Positions 35,178 to 44,720 of a DNA stretch of 48,618 bases are shown here, in pieces. Position 1 is the stretch's first letter; each line of letters begins with the position of its first letter. Source of the stretch: an uncultured Pelagibacteraceae bacterium (lineage in GTDB: Bacteria; Pseudomonadota; Alphaproteobacteria; Pelagibacterales; Pelagibacteraceae); NCBI GenBank assembly GCA_902635845.1, contig CACPPK010000007.1:1-48618 (forward strand), written 5' to 3'. The position numbers and the translations under genes were made by a program. A model generated the notes under the pieces. That model made no database searches. It had not been told where the DNA came from and worked only from the letters and a program-made list of their open reading frames with translations.

Positions 35178-36440
35178 ATGAGTGACCATGATTACAAACC
35201 AAAATCGAAAGTGGGACAATGGTTTAATGATAGATTGCCACTATTAACTCTTGCAAATCATTTAACAGATTACCCAACACCTAAAAATTTAAATTACTGG
35301 TGGACATTTGGTGGAATTTTAACTTTTTGTTTAATTACTCAAATTGTAACAGGATTAACTCTTGCAATGCATTATATCGCTCATGCTGATATGGCTTTTG
35401 AAAGTGTAGAGCACATCATGCGTGATGTTAACTATGGATGGTTAATCAGATATATTCATGCAAATGGTGCATCTATGTTTTTTTTAGCTGTTTATATTCA
35501 TATATTTAGATCGTTATTCTACGGTTCTTATAAGTCTCCAAGAGAAATAATATGGATTTTAGGAATAATAATTTATTTATTAATGATGGCTGCAGCCTTT
35601 ATGGGTTATGTGTTGCCATGGGGTCAAATGAGTTTTTGGGGAGCAACAGTTATTACAAATTTATTTAGTGCTATTCCACTGGTAGGAGAGGGAATAGTTA
35701 CTTGGTTATGGGGCGGTTATTCAGTTGACAACCCTACGTTAACTAGATTTTTTACTTTGCATTATTTAATTCCATTTTTAATTTTAGGATTAGTTGTTTT
35801 ACATATATGGGCTTTACATGTTCCTGGTAATAATAATCCAGTTGGAATAGATATAAAAAAACCATCTAAAGACACAGTGCCTTTCCATCCTTACATTGTA
35901 ATTAAAGATGGTTTTGCTTTACTAATGTTCATGATTGTGTTTGCTTTCTTTGTATTTTACGCACCAAATATTTTAGGACATGCAGACAATTATATAGAGG
36001 CTAACCCAATGGTAACACCTGCACACATTGTTCCTGAATGGTATCTGTTACCGTTTTATGCAATATTAAGATCAGTTCCTGATAAATTGCTAGGAGTTGT
36101 GGCCATGCTATCTGCAATATTAATCTTAGCGGTTTTACCTTGGTTAGATACTTCAAAAATAAGATCCGCAGTATTCAGACCTTTATATAAACAATTTTAC
36201 TGGATATTAGTTGCTGATGTTTTGATACTTGGTTATGTGGGTGCGATGCCAGCTGAAGGACTTTACTTGTTGATAGCACGAGTTGCAACAGCGTATTACT
36301 TTTTGCATTTTTTAGTTATTCTTCCTATTTTAGGGTTCAAAGAAAAAACTTTACCAGTGCCCCTAAGTATTACCGAACCTATTCTCGGTGGTTCACCAAA
36401 TTTAGCTACTGCCAGAAATAAAGAAAGTAAAATAGAATAA
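35178..36440 (+). CDS. petB: cytochrome b of the bc1 complex
   Basis: Membrane core subunit with two b hemes and both quinone sites. 420 residues, eight helices. Heme-ligand histidines are in LAMHYIAH and [11 protein letters not shown] (N-terminal pair) and LHYLIPF and [11 protein letters not shown] (second pair). The Qo-site motif [14 protein letters not shown] (about 288-301) is intact. Seven bases after petA. Confidence 0.96.
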   Translation: MSDHDYKPKSKVGQWFNDRLPLLTLANHLTDYPTPKNLNYWWTFGGILTFCLITQIVTGLTLAMHYIAHADMAFESVEHIMRDVNYGWLIRYIHANGASMFFLAVYIHIFRSLFYGSYKSPREIIWILGIIIYLLMMAAAFMGYVLPWGQMSFWGATVITNLFSAIPLVGEGIVTWLWGGYSVDNPTLTRFFTLHYLIPFLILGLVVLHIWALHVPGNNNPVGIDIKKPSKDTVPFHPYIVIKDGFALLMFMIVFAFFVFYAPNILGHADNYIEANPMVTPAHIVPEWYLLPFYAILRSVPDKLLGVVAMLSAILILAVLPWLDTSKIRSAVFRPLYKQFYWILVADVLILGYVGAMPAEGLYLLIARVATAYYFLHFLVILPILGFKEKTLPVPLSITEPILGGSPNLATARNKESKIE

Positions 36441-36441
36441 G

Positions 36442-37221
36442 GTGAAATATTTATTTAAATTATTTTCTATAATAATCATAATTATTACCTCAAATTCTTA
36501 CTCTTTTGCTGCTGAAAAAGTAGAATATATAAAAACTGAATGGAGTTTTAAGGGTTTATTTGGAAAATTTGACAGAGCCTCTCTTCAAAGAGGTTATCAA
36601 GTTTATACTGAAGTATGTGCTTCATGTCATTCTATGAAATATTTAAGTTATAGAAATTTAGCGGAGCCAGGTGGGCCAGAATTCTCTGAAGCTCAAGCTA
36701 AAGCTATAGCAGCTTCATTTGAAGTAACTGATGGTCCAAATTCTGATGGTGAAATGTTTACAAGGCCAGGTAAATTATCTGATAAATTTGTGATGCCATA
36801 CGACAATGTAAAAGCGGCTCAAGCTGCAAATGGCGGTGCGTATCCACCTGACATGTCTGTTTTGGTAAAAGCAAGGGGAGGCGGTGTTGACTATATCTAT
36901 TCCTTGTTACAAGGATATGAAGAAGCTCCTAGTAACGTATCTTTAGATGATGGAGTTTATTACAATAAATATATGTATGGTAATAAAATTAGAATGGCTG
37001 CTCCATTGTCAGATGGACTAGTAGAGTATGGAGATGGAACAAATGCTACAGTAGAACAGATGTCAAAAGATGTAACGACTTTTTTAATGTGGTCTGCTGA
37101 ACCTCATTTAGAAGCTCGACATCAGATGGGCTTTAAAGCAATTGTGTATTTGATTATTCTTACGGTTCTAGTTTATTTTAGTATGAAAAAAATCTGGTCA
37201 CGTATTGAATCTGAAGTTTAA
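36442..37221 (+). CDS. petC: cytochrome c1 of the bc1 complex
   Basis: Membrane-anchored c-type cytochrome passing electrons to soluble cytochrome c. 259 residues from a GTG start one base after petB's stop. A signal peptide (MKYLFKLFSIIIIIITSNSYSFA) precedes the mature protein; heme attaches at CASCH (Cys59, Cys62, His63). The axial methionine is likely in IRMAAPLSDG (about 189-198). One C-terminal helix (about 229-247). The 3' end overlaps convergent ychF by 24 bases. Confidence 0.95.
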   Translation: MKYLFKLFSIIIIIITSNSYSFAAEKVEYIKTEWSFKGLFGKFDRASLQRGYQVYTEVCASCHSMKYLSYRNLAEPGGPEFSEAQAKAIAASFEVTDGPNSDGEMFTRPGKLSDKFVMPYDNVKAAQAANGGAYPPDMSVLVKARGGGVDYIYSLLQGYEEAPSNVSLDDGVYYNKYMYGNKIRMAAPLSDGLVEYGDGTNATVEQMSKDVTTFLMWSAEPHLEARHQMGFKAIVYLIILTVLVYFSMKKIWSRIESEV

Positions 37222-38271
37222 TACATCTCCATCTTTTACAATATAGTCTTTACCTTCTAATCTCATTTTTCCATTAGCTTTAGAATTTACCCATCCATCA
37301 TTAGCAATGAAATCTTCGTAAGATATAGTTTCAGCTCTAATAAAACCTTTTTCAAAATCAGTATGAATCTCTCCTGCAGCTTTAGGCGCAGTACAATTTT
37401 TTTGTATAGTCCAAGCTCTTGTTTCTTCAGGGCCAGACGTAAAATACGTATCAAGTTCTAATATTTTATAGCCATTTTGAATTAACATACTTAGACCTGT
37501 ATCTTTTAAACCAATCATATCCATATAATTTTTTTTTTCGTTTTCTTCCAATTCATTTATTTGGTTTTCTATGTCCGCAGAAATAATCAGAGTGTTATCT
37601 TTTCCAAACTTATCGATGAAGTTTTTAGTATAATTGTTTCCACCCTGCAGGCTTTGTTCATCTACATTGCAAACAAAAATTTTTGGTTTTATTGATAAAA
37701 GTCCACTTTGATTAAGTTTTTTTGTATCAAATTGAGATTTTAATATTGATATATCCTTGTCATGATTAATGCACTCAGATGCAATTTCTAAAATCTTAAG
37801 CAGATCTTCGTCTACATTTTTCTTATTATTTTTTTCAAGTCTTTTTTGAATAGATTCTAGATCAGCTAGCATCATCTCAGTTTCAATGATTTCAAGATCC
37901 CTTATTGGATCAATGTCTGGATTAACATTTTGAATATCGTCCGAGTCAAAACATCTAATCATATGAATAACTGCATCAACCTCTCTTATATGAGAAAGAA
38001 ATTTATTACCCAATCCTTCTCCTTTAGATGCACCTTTTACAAGACCAGCTATATCTACAAATGAAATAGTTGTATTTATTTTTTTTTTTGATTTTGAAAC
38101 TTCTGATAATTTATTTAATCTTTCATCTGGGACGGGGACAACTCCCACGTTGGGATCTATTGTGCAGAAAGGAAAATTTGCCGCTTGAGCTTTATTTGAA
38201 TTTGTAAGAGCATTGAAGAGTGTAGATTTACCCACATTAGGCAAACCAACAATTCCGCATTTAAAACTCAT
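37198..38271 (-). CDS. ychF: redox-regulated ATPase / Obg-like GTPase YchF
   Basis: Ribosome-associated P-loop NTPase of the Obg family (OLA1 type), which prefers ATP. 357 residues: P-loop GLPNVGKST (8-16), switch region NFPFCTIDPNVGVVPVPD (about 36-53), DIAGLVKGASKGEGLGN (about 73-89), a coiled-coil insertion, and a C-terminal TGS domain ending DGDVLNFRFNT. Start overlaps the pth stop by one base, a conserved pairing. Confidence 0.96.
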   Translation of the reverse strand: MSFKCGIVGLPNVGKSTLFNALTNSNKAQAANFPFCTIDPNVGVVPVPDERLNKLSEVSKSKKKINTTISFVDIAGLVKGASKGEGLGNKFLSHIREVDAVIHMIRCFDSDDIQNVNPDIDPIRDLEIIETEMMLADLESIQKRLEKNNKKNVDEDLLKILEIASECINHDKDISILKSQFDTKKLNQSGLLSIKPKIFVCNVDEQSLQGGNNYTKNFIDKFGKDNTLIISADIENQINELEENEKKNYMDMIGLKDTGLSMLIQNGYKILELDTYFTSGPEETRAWTIQKNCTAPKAAGEIHTDFEKGFIRAETISYEDFIANDGWVNSKANGKMRLEGKDYIVKDGDVLNFRFNT

Positions 38272-38831
38272 TATTTATTATTTATAGTACTAGAGAATAA
38301 ATCTAATTTTTTGTCGATAAGTATTGATATAGAATCTGTGATGTCATTTATAATTTTTTCTAATCCAAGCATTTCATCCTCATCAAAATTTTGAAGAACA
38401 AAATCACTTATTTCCATCTTATCTTTTGGTTTACCAATTCCTATTCTCACTCTTGAATAATCTTTACCAATAAATTTATCAATTGATGCAATACCGTTAT
38501 GTCCTGCATCGGACCCACCAAATTTCGCTTTTATCTTTCCAAACTCTACATCTAAATCATCATGAAAAACGATAACATTCTCTGCATCTATTTTAAAATA
38601 TTCAATTAATTCTCTAATACAAATTCCAGAATTATTCATAAATGTTAAAGGTTTTATTGCATAAACTTTTTGGTCTCCAACATTTCCGGTTGTAAGAAGT
38701 CCTTTAAATTTTGGCTTTTGTTTTGAAAGACTAAATTTTTTATTTATTGCATCAATAATTTTGAAACCAATATTGTGCCTGTTGTTTTCACTGTCTGGGG
38801 TCGGATTACCTAATCCTACAAGTAGAAGCAT
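38271..38831 (-). CDS. pth: peptidyl-tRNA hydrolase
   Basis: Recycles peptidyl-tRNA released from stalled ribosomes. 186 residues. Catalytic histidine in NNRHNIGF (about 17-24), YAIKPLTFMNNSGICI (about 56-71), the acidic VFHDDLDVEFGKIK (about 88-101) and GGSDAGHNGIASI (about 104-116) match the Pth active site. Between rplY and ychF, the classical rplY-pth-ychF order. Confidence 0.96.
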   Translation of the reverse strand: MLLLVGLGNPTPDSENNRHNIGFKIIDAINKKFSLSKQKPKFKGLLTTGNVGDQKVYAIKPLTFMNNSGICIRELIEYFKIDAENVIVFHDDLDVEFGKIKAKFGGSDAGHNGIASIDKFIGKDYSRVRIGIGKPKDKMEISDFVLQNFDEDEMLGLEKIINDITDSISILIDKKLDLFSSTINNK

Positions 38832-38870
38832 AAAATATTAATATTTGAGGATAAAATTCAAATTAAAAAC

Positions 38871-39587
38871 TTATTTTTTTTCTTCGGCAGGCTTTTTATC
38901 TTCACCCTCTTTTTTATCACCTTCAGCAGCTGGTTTATCTCCATCTTCTGCTGCCGCACTCTCTGCGCCTTCAGCGCCAGCTTCTCCCTCTGCTGTCTCA
39001 GCCTCTGCAGGTTTTTCAGGTTCTTTCATAACAGTTGGAGCTGCTAGAGTTGCAATAACAAAGTCTCTTCCTTGAATTGTAGGAGTAACGTCACTATCAA
39101 GATCTATAGAAGAAATCTTAAAACTCTCTCCAATATCTACTCCATCAAGATCTATCACAAGATTTTCAGGGATTTTTTCGCTTGGACATTTTAATTCAAC
39201 TTTTCTTCTCACTATGTTTAAAACTCCACCTCTTTTTAGTCCAGGGGATTTATCTTGATTCAAAAATTTTACTGGAACTTCAATTACTACTTTTATTCCT
39301 GAAATAATTCTAAGAAAATCTACATGAATTGGCTCGTCTGAAATAATGTCATATTTTATTTCTTTGGGAAGGGCTTTTTGAGATTTACCATCAACATTTA
39401 GAGTTATGATGCTTGACAAAAAGTTTTCTTTCTCAATTAGTGATTTAAGTATTTTTTTTGATATAGAAATTTTTTCGTTTTGAGCTTCTCCACCATAAAT
39501 GATTGCAGGCACATTACCACAGTCTCTAAGTGAATTGAGTTCACCTTTAGTTTTAGTATTTCTGATATTAGCTTCTAAAGAATTCAT
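38871..39587 (-). CDS. rplY: 50S ribosomal protein L25, CTC form with acidic low-complexity tail
   Basis: 5S rRNA-binding protein. 238 residues: the L25 domain (about 1-92, with GNVPAIIYGGEAQN), the TL5/CTC C-terminal beta domain (about 95-185), and then a tail from about 190 made almost only of Ala, Glu, Gly, Lys, Pro and Asp (for example EAGAEGAESAAAEDGDKPAA). The tail's DNA (about 38875-39020) is visibly richer in G and C than anything around it. Such tails occur in other alphaproteobacterial L25 proteins; its length is unusual for a compact genome. Confidence 0.93.
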   Translation of the reverse strand: MNSLEANIRNTKTKGELNSLRDCGNVPAIIYGGEAQNEKISISKKILKSLIEKENFLSSIITLNVDGKSQKALPKEIKYDIISDEPIHVDFLRIISGIKVVIEVPVKFLNQDKSPGLKRGGVLNIVRRKVELKCPSEKIPENLVIDLDGVDIGESFKISSIDLDSDVTPTIQGRDFVIATLAAPTVMKEPEKPAEAETAEGEAGAEGAESAAAEDGDKPAAEGDKKEGEDKKPAEEKK

Positions 39588-39605
39588 AAAAACAAAGGTT
39601 TTTAG

Positions 39606-39628
39606 CTTAAGTTCCTTAATAACTCAAG
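39606..39628 (-). repeat. hairpin between prs and rplY
   Basis: On the minus-strand transcript CTTGAGTT and AACTTAAG can form an 8-pair stem (one G-U) with a 7-base loop, starting 4 bases after the prs stop. A T-rich stretch follows about ten bases later, just ahead of the rplY ATG. It could be a weak terminator/attenuator or a processing site; a leader structure for L25 is also possible. Confidence 0.35.
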
Positions 39629-39632
39629 GTAT

Positions 39633-40565
39633 TTATTTGAATAAATCAGATACTGAAGTTGAATTAGATATTCTTTTAATAGCCTCACCCATAAGGCTAG
39701 AAATTGACAGAACCTCAATGTTTTTAGCACCTTTAACCCTGCTTATGTTATCAATTGTATCAGTAATTACTAAATTTCTAATTACAGAATTTTTTATTTT
39801 TTTTACAGCTTCACCACTAAGTACACCATGAGTTATATAAACATAAACTTCTTTAGCTCCCCAATCTTTAAGAGCTTTAGCTGCATTAACTATTGTCCCA
39901 CCTGAATCAATTATATCATCAACAATAATGCATGTTTTTCCTTTTACATTTCCGACGATATTCATTACTTGAGATTGACCTGGCTTTGGTCTTCTTTTGT
40001 CAACAATAGCCAATCCAACATTTAAGATTTTTCCAAGTGCTCTGGCTCGTTCAGTACCACCTACATCTGGGGCTACACAAATTAAGTTTTTACTCTTTAT
40101 CTTTTTTTTAACATGTCTTGCAAAAATAGGTGTTGCAAATAAGTTGTCTACTGGAATATCAAAAAATCCTTGAATTTGACCTGCATGTAAATCAACAGTA
40201 ACAACTCTATCTGCTCCTGCTTTAGTGATTAGATTTGAGACAAGCTTTGCTGATATTGATGTTCTTGGTGCAACTTTTCTATCTTGTCTTGCATAACCAA
40301 AGTAAGGAATAACAGCTGTAATATTTTTTGCTGAAGATCTTTTAAGTGCATCAATACACAATAGTAGTTCCATTAGGTTGTCATTCGCAGGAGATGAAAT
40401 AGATTGAATTAAAAAAATACTATTTCCTCTAATATTTTCATTAATTTCCACATATATCTCCCCATCAGAAAAATTTCTAATACTAGAGTTGACTAATTTA
40501 GATTTCAGATATTTAGAAATATTCTTGCTTAAAGGTTTGTTGCTATTTCCGGATAATAATTTCAT
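39633..40565 (-). CDS. prs: ribose-phosphate pyrophosphokinase
   Basis: Makes PRPP for nucleotides, histidine and tryptophan. 310 residues. The signatures are [20 protein letters not shown] (about 99-118), [19 protein letters not shown] (about 128-146), the flexible catalytic KRRPKPGQS (about 192-200) and the PRPP loop [18 protein letters not shown] (about 215-232). pgeF lies 9 bases upstream and rplY 45 bases downstream. Confidence 0.97.
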   Translation of the reverse strand: MKLLSGNSNKPLSKNISKYLKSKLVNSSIRNFSDGEIYVEINENIRGNSIFLIQSISSPANDNLMELLLCIDALKRSSAKNITAVIPYFGYARQDRKVAPRTSISAKLVSNLITKAGADRVVTVDLHAGQIQGFFDIPVDNLFATPIFARHVKKKIKSKNLICVAPDVGGTERARALGKILNVGLAIVDKRRPKPGQSQVMNIVGNVKGKTCIIVDDIIDSGGTIVNAAKALKDWGAKEVYVYITHGVLSGEAVKKIKNSVIRNLVITDTIDNISRVKGAKNIEVLSISSLMGEAIKRISNSTSVSDLFK

Positions 40566-40574
40566 TAAAAAAAC

Positions 40575-41333
40575 CTAATTAAGCATAATTATTGAAATAT
40601 TTCTACCATAATCATCATGATTTAATCTCAGCGCTCTTCTCGCACTAAAAAAATTATTTTTAATATTAAATGTATCAATATTTATAGAATCAATATTTTT
40701 TATTTTATTCTTTAAAAGACATGATTTTACATAATTGGGCAAATCAAAATAAAGCTTTTTGTACTTACTTTTGAAAAATCTATTATTTTTTTTATCTTTT
40801 TTAATAAACTTTCTTCTAAAATCCTCTTTGACTTCATAATTTTTAGCTGAAATAGCAGGTCCGATAGCTGCAGTAATATTTTTAGGACTAGATCCTTTTT
40901 TGATCATAAATTGGATTACTCTACTAATTATATCCCTGTATGCACCTTTCCACCCCGCATGAATTGCTGCAACTAATTTTGTTCTTTTATCACAGATTAA
41001 AACCGGCACACAATCAGCAGTTAAAATACCAATTGGTATATTTTTTTGGTTTGTAATTACTGCGTCTGCTTTTGGTTTTGATTTAAATTTAATTTTTTTG
41101 TTAATATAAACAAATTTATTACTATGTATTTGATGAAGTAAAAATATATTTCTAGCGGTGCTTTTTATTTTTTTTTTAACAATTTGTAAATTTTTTTTAA
41201 CATCTGAGGGATCATCTTTAGAACCAGGACCACAGTTTAAACTTTTATAAATTTTTTTTGATTTCCCACCAGTTTTATTAAAAAACCCATGTTCAATTGT
41301 TTTAATTTTTGAGAGTTTTTTTGATTTTATCAA
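40575..41333 (-). CDS. pgeF: YfiH/PgeF laccase-domain protein (peptidoglycan editing factor)
   Basis: Cytosolic copper/zinc-binding fold reported to prevent misincorporation into muropeptides and, in relatives, to act as purine nucleoside phosphorylase. 252 residues. The metal site is seen in FLLHQIHSNKF (about 63-73), TADCVPVLICD (about 104-114) and VAAIHAGWKGAYRD (about 120-133), giving the His/Cys/His set. Coupled to the MidA-like gene upstream by a 4-base overlap. Confidence 0.9.
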   Translation of the reverse strand: MIKSKKLSKIKTIEHGFFNKTGGKSKKIYKSLNCGPGSKDDPSDVKKNLQIVKKKIKSTARNIFLLHQIHSNKFVYINKKIKFKSKPKADAVITNQKNIPIGILTADCVPVLICDKRTKLVAAIHAGWKGAYRDIISRVIQFMIKKGSSPKNITAAIGPAISAKNYEVKEDFRRKFIKKDKKNNRFFKSKYKKLYFDLPNYVKSCLLKNKIKNIDSINIDTFNIKNNFFSARRALRLNHDDYGRNISIIMLN

Positions 41334-42382
41334 TTTTGAAAACCTGTTTGAAAATTATTTTTCTTATTTTTTACAAGCATGACTTTGAACAATTCACCCA
41401 TTTGCTTTTCATCTATCAAACGTCTTACTCGATAAAATAAATCTGCTTTTTTTGAAAATGCTATATTTTTGCTTACTATTTCTGCTCTTTGAAGAATGCC
41501 CATACTTGTTAAAAATTTTTTTTGATTTGTAAAAATTGAATTAATTTCTTTAAACTGATTTATGAATTTCTCAAAAGAATGAAAGTTTATATTGTAAGTT
41601 ATATCAGACTCTCCAATATTCTCTAAAATGTTAGAATATTTGTGATTATTTACTGCCTGAAGAGTTTCATGCATTTTGCTGTCTGCATAACCATAATCAA
41701 TAACTAACATTCCTCCATCATTTTTTTGTATTAAATCGCAAATTGCTCTTAAATATTTAAATGTATCCGGTGAATATTCTATAACGTTCTGATTTTTTGA
41801 TATTTCAAAATTTAGATGTTTCTCAATTTTTTCTATATCAATTTTTTCATCTTTGAACTTAGCTTTTTTTGGATCATTCAAATTCACAAATCTTTCAAAC
41901 CAACCATCTTTTTTTTTAAAAAATTGTTTGATTGGTACGGCATCAAAGAACTCGTTAGCTAAAAAAATTGTTGGGTTTGTGTTTATTTTTTCAATATCTT
42001 TTAACCATGAAAATTTTTTAGAATTTAAATTTTTTTTTTGCTCATTTATTAAAAAATCACTTTTTTCATGAATTACGAAATTACATGCATTGTAACATTC
42101 GGGAAAATTTATAAGTGTCTCATCTATAACTTTCATCATTTCGCCATTTCCAGCTCCTAGTTCTAGCAAATTAAATTTTTTTGGAGAGCCTATACTTTTC
42201 CAAAAAGTAATTGACCAAATTGCAATTATTTCAGAAAATAATCTTGTAATATTAGGAGCAGTAATAAAGTCACCATCCTCTCCAAAAGGATTTTTTTTCA
42301 TATAATAACCTTTATCCTTATCGTAAAGAGCTAAATTTATAAATTGATCTAATGGTAAATTATTTGTCTTAGCGAGTTTCAT
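41330..42382 (-). CDS. SAM-dependent methyltransferase, MidA/NDUFAF7 family
   Basis: Relatives of mitochondrial NDUFAF7, which dimethylates an arginine of complex I subunit NDUFS2 during assembly. 350 residues. The N-terminal PLDQFINLALYDKDKGYYMKK motif and GEDGDFITAPNITRLF (about 34-49) are family hallmarks; LLELGAGNGEMM (about 71-82) binds SAM. The complex I target is inferred from the family; nuo genes are not in this window. Overlaps lgt by 14 bases. Confidence 0.87.
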   Translation of the reverse strand: MKLAKTNNLPLDQFINLALYDKDKGYYMKKNPFGEDGDFITAPNITRLFSEIIAIWSITFWKSIGSPKKFNLLELGAGNGEMMKVIDETLINFPECYNACNFVIHEKSDFLINEQKKNLNSKKFSWLKDIEKINTNPTIFLANEFFDAVPIKQFFKKKDGWFERFVNLNDPKKAKFKDEKIDIEKIEKHLNFEISKNQNVIEYSPDTFKYLRAICDLIQKNDGGMLVIDYGYADSKMHETLQAVNNHKYSNILENIGESDITYNINFHSFEKFINQFKEINSIFTNQKKFLTSMGILQRAEIVSKNIAFSKKADLFYRVRRLIDEKQMGELFKVMLVKNKKNNFQTGFQN

Positions 42383-43139
42383 ATTTTAAATAAAACAAGA
42401 TTAATCCTGATATTGCAAATATTAAACTTACTACTTGCCCCATCGTGAAATTTAAAAATATATAACCAAGCTGTTCATCTGGTACTCTATAAAATTCAAC
42501 AATAAATCTGAAGATTGAGTATATTATTAAAAATAATCCTGAAATTACTCCAGGTTTATCTGAAAATTTGTTTTTAAAAAAAATTAATAATAAAAATAAA
42601 AATAAACCTTCTAATAGTGCTTCGTATAATTGCGAGGGGTGCCTAGGAAGATTATCTACTTTAACAAATGTTACTGACCAAGGCACATTAGTTATAGTTC
42701 CATACAACTCTGAATTTATGAAGTTTGCTATTCGTCCAAAAAATAATCCAATTGGGGCTACTAAAGCTACAATATCTAAATATAAGAATGGATTTTGATT
42801 ATTTTTTTTAGCAAAAAATATAGATGCTAAAATAACTCCAATTAAACCACCATAGAAGGACATTCCTCCTTGCCAAATTTTAAATATATCTAATGGATTA
42901 TTTATATAAAAACTTAAATTATAAATAAAAATATAACCAAATCTTCCTCCTAAAATTATACCTATAATTAAATAAGTTAAATAATCATCAAATTTATTTT
43001 TAACTTCTATGTCTTGGATAAGTAATTTTTTAGCGAGAATCCAACCTACTATAATTCCAAATATATAAGCCAGAGAATACCACCTGATTTCTAAAGAAAA
43101 TATTTCTAAAGCGACTGGGTCAAAATTATTAATGAACAT
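42369..43139 (-). CDS. lgt: prolipoprotein diacylglyceryl transferase
   Basis: Inner-membrane enzyme attaching diacylglycerol to lipobox cysteines. 256 residues, about seven helices. FGRIANFINSELYGTITNVPW (about 133-153) is the Lgt signature with its essential Arg and Asn/Glu; RWYSLAYIFGI (about 20-30) and RHPSQLYEALLEG (about 169-181) also match. First gene of the lgt to ychF run and divergent from the UbiK-like gene across 32 bases. Confidence 0.95.
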   Translation of the reverse strand: MFINNFDPVALEIFSLEIRWYSLAYIFGIIVGWILAKKLLIQDIEVKNKFDDYLTYLIIGIILGGRFGYIFIYNLSFYINNPLDIFKIWQGGMSFYGGLIGVILASIFFAKKNNQNPFLYLDIVALVAPIGLFFGRIANFINSELYGTITNVPWSVTFVKVDNLPRHPSQLYEALLEGLFLFLLLIFFKNKFSDKPGVISGLFLIIYSIFRFIVEFYRVPDEQLGYIFLNFTMGQVVSLIFAISGLILFYLKYETR

Positions 43140-43152
43140 TTTTAATAATACT

Positions 43153-43158
43153 TATAAT
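43153..43158 (+). promoter_or_regulatory. perfect -10 box of the UbiK-like gene
   Basis: TATAAT lies 13 bases ahead of the ATG at 43172. No good -35 hexamer is found 16-18 bases further upstream. Its position overlaps the alternative ATG at 43157 and so argues for the later start. Confidence 0.45.
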
Positions 43159-43171
43159 GTATATCTTAAAT

Positions 43172-43423
43172 ATGAAAAATTCTAAATTTATAATTGATAA
43201 GTTTGCTAAATTAATAGAGCAGGGACTAGTATCCTCAAAAGATTTAACTAATGAACTATTTAATATCTTAAAATCTAAAAGAGATGAGTTTGTTTTAAAA
43301 ATGAAACTAACGAGCAAAGACGAGTTTGAGGTGTTGTCAAAACGTGTTGAAAATCTTGAAAATAAAATAAGTAAATTTGAGAAAAAAAAAATTAAAAAAA
43401 TTAAACAGGCAAGAAAATCTTAA
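43172..43423 (+). CDS. UbiK/BMFP-family accessory protein
   Basis: Small membrane-fusogenic coiled-coil protein; family members (YqiC/UbiK) assist aerobic ubiquinone synthesis by scaffolding Ubi enzymes. 83 residues: an amphipathic N-terminal helix (MKNSKFIIDKFAKLIEQGL), then the diagnostic LTSKDEFEVLSKRVENLENKI coiled coil (about 44-64) and a lysine-rich tail. The ATG at 43157 (five residues longer) is rejected because it overlaps the -10 box. Overlaps the kinase gene by 23 bases at the 3' end. Confidence 0.82.
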   Translation: MKNSKFIIDKFAKLIEQGLVSSKDLTNELFNILKSKRDEFVLKMKLTSKDEFEVLSKRVENLENKISKFEKKKIKKIKQARKS

Positions 43424-44720
43424 CTCTTAAACCATTCATTTTTGATTTTTCTAACATTATATTTCCTCCATGAGATTTGATAATGTCTGATGAAATAGAT
43501 AAACCAAGACCAACACTTGATTTAGAGTCCGCTCGACCCTTATCTATTTTATAAAAAGGCTTAAATACGTTCTCATACTCATTTTTTGGTATCCCAGGAC
43601 CATCATCATCAATAATAACAAATAGGTTTGTATTTTTTTTACTTAAGCTAATTTCAACTTTGTTCGCATATTTCAGTGAGTTATCAATTAGATTATTTAG
43701 ACATCTATTTATTAAATTTTTTCTGCCGTTAAAGTAAATTCTTGGTGTTAAGTTTTGTGAAATATTTTCATGATTATATTTTTCAATAACCTTAAAAATC
43801 AATTCAGATAAATTAAACATTTCATCTTTTTCAACATATGATGAGCTAGTAAATTGCAAATATTCATTTAACATTTTTTCCATTTCATTAATGTCTTCAG
43901 TTAATTTTTTAACAGTTTCTTTATCTTTTATAAAAGCTATTTGTAGTTTCATTCTTGTTAAGGGGGTTCTTAAATCATGGCTTATGCCTGATAGCATTTC
44001 AGTTCTTTGGTTAATGTGTCTTTCAATTCTTTTTCTCATTTTATCAAATTCATGACCAGCTTGCCTAATCTCAAGTGCCCCAGAAGGTTTAAACTCCTCA
44101 ATGTTTTCACCTTTACCAAATCTTTCTGCTGCACGGGCCAAGTTAGTAATTGGTCTAGTTTGATTTTTTAAAAATATAAGAGAAATAACAATCATTATAA
44201 ACGCTGGTACAGTAATCCATAGAGCAAATATTCTTGCTGAAGAACTAGTAACTCGATCCTTTGGTACTAAAAATTTAAAATATCCATCTTTGTATTCAAT
44301 TCTTAAATCAATTAATTCTTTATAACTTGTTGTATCAAACCAATATTCATTTGATCCAAATTTAGATTTAAGCTCTCTTCTTAATGTTCTATCAATAGGA
44401 CTAAACCAACGCTCAGTTTCAGTATTTTGTAATTTTTCATTTTTATTTAATTCAATGTTTAAATCTAAAAATAATGAGAAAAGATCTACAAGCTCCTGTT
44501 TATTTATTTGTTCATTTTCGTACGCTTCAATAAATGTACTAATTTCATTTATCAAAGTCCTAGTCATGCCTTTATTTGTTTTGATCCAAAGGCTATCAAA
44601 AAAAACAATTGTAATTACAAGTTGTAAAACTAAAACTGGAATAGCAACAATTAGAAGTGCTCTATAAAATAATCTTTTTGGTAATATTTTCTTTAAGTAC
44701 TCACTCAATCCAGAGAACAT
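43401..44720 (-). CDS. EnvZ-like sensor histidine kinase
   Basis: Membrane sensor of a two-component system. 439 residues: helix 1 about 21-42, periplasmic domain about 43-162, helix 2 about 164-185, HAMP about 186-240, phospho-accepting His248 in LSGISHDLRTPLTRMKLQ, N box RCLNNLIDNSLKYA, G1 DDDGPGIP and G2 SSVGLGLSISSD. Architecture matches EnvZ-class kinases. It overlaps the response regulator gene by 20 bases. The signal is unknown. Confidence 0.92.
   Translation of the reverse strand: MFSGLSEYLKKILPKRLFYRALLIVAIPVLVLQLVITIVFFDSLWIKTNKGMTRTLINEISTFIEAYENEQINKQELVDLFSLFLDLNIELNKNEKLQNTETERWFSPIDRTLRRELKSKFGSNEYWFDTTSYKELIDLRIEYKDGYFKFLVPKDRVTSSSARIFALWITVPAFIMIVISLIFLKNQTRPITNLARAAERFGKGENIEEFKPSGALEIRQAGHEFDKMRKRIERHINQRTEMLSGISHDLRTPLTRMKLQIAFIKDKETVKKLTEDINEMEKMLNEYLQFTSSSYVEKDEMFNLSELIFKVIEKYNHENISQNLTPRIYFNGRKNLINRCLNNLIDNSLKYANKVEISLSKKNTNLFVIIDDDGPGIPKNEYENVFKPFYKIDKGRADSKSSVGLGLSISSDIIKSHGGNIMLEKSKMNGLRVKIFLPV

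Noticed and set aside
38845..39075. Open frame on the plus strand rich in Ser, Ala and Pro
   Set aside because: It is the antisense of the low-complexity L25 tail; its composition follows from the Ala/Glu/Gly codons on the other strand and it has no family resemblance.
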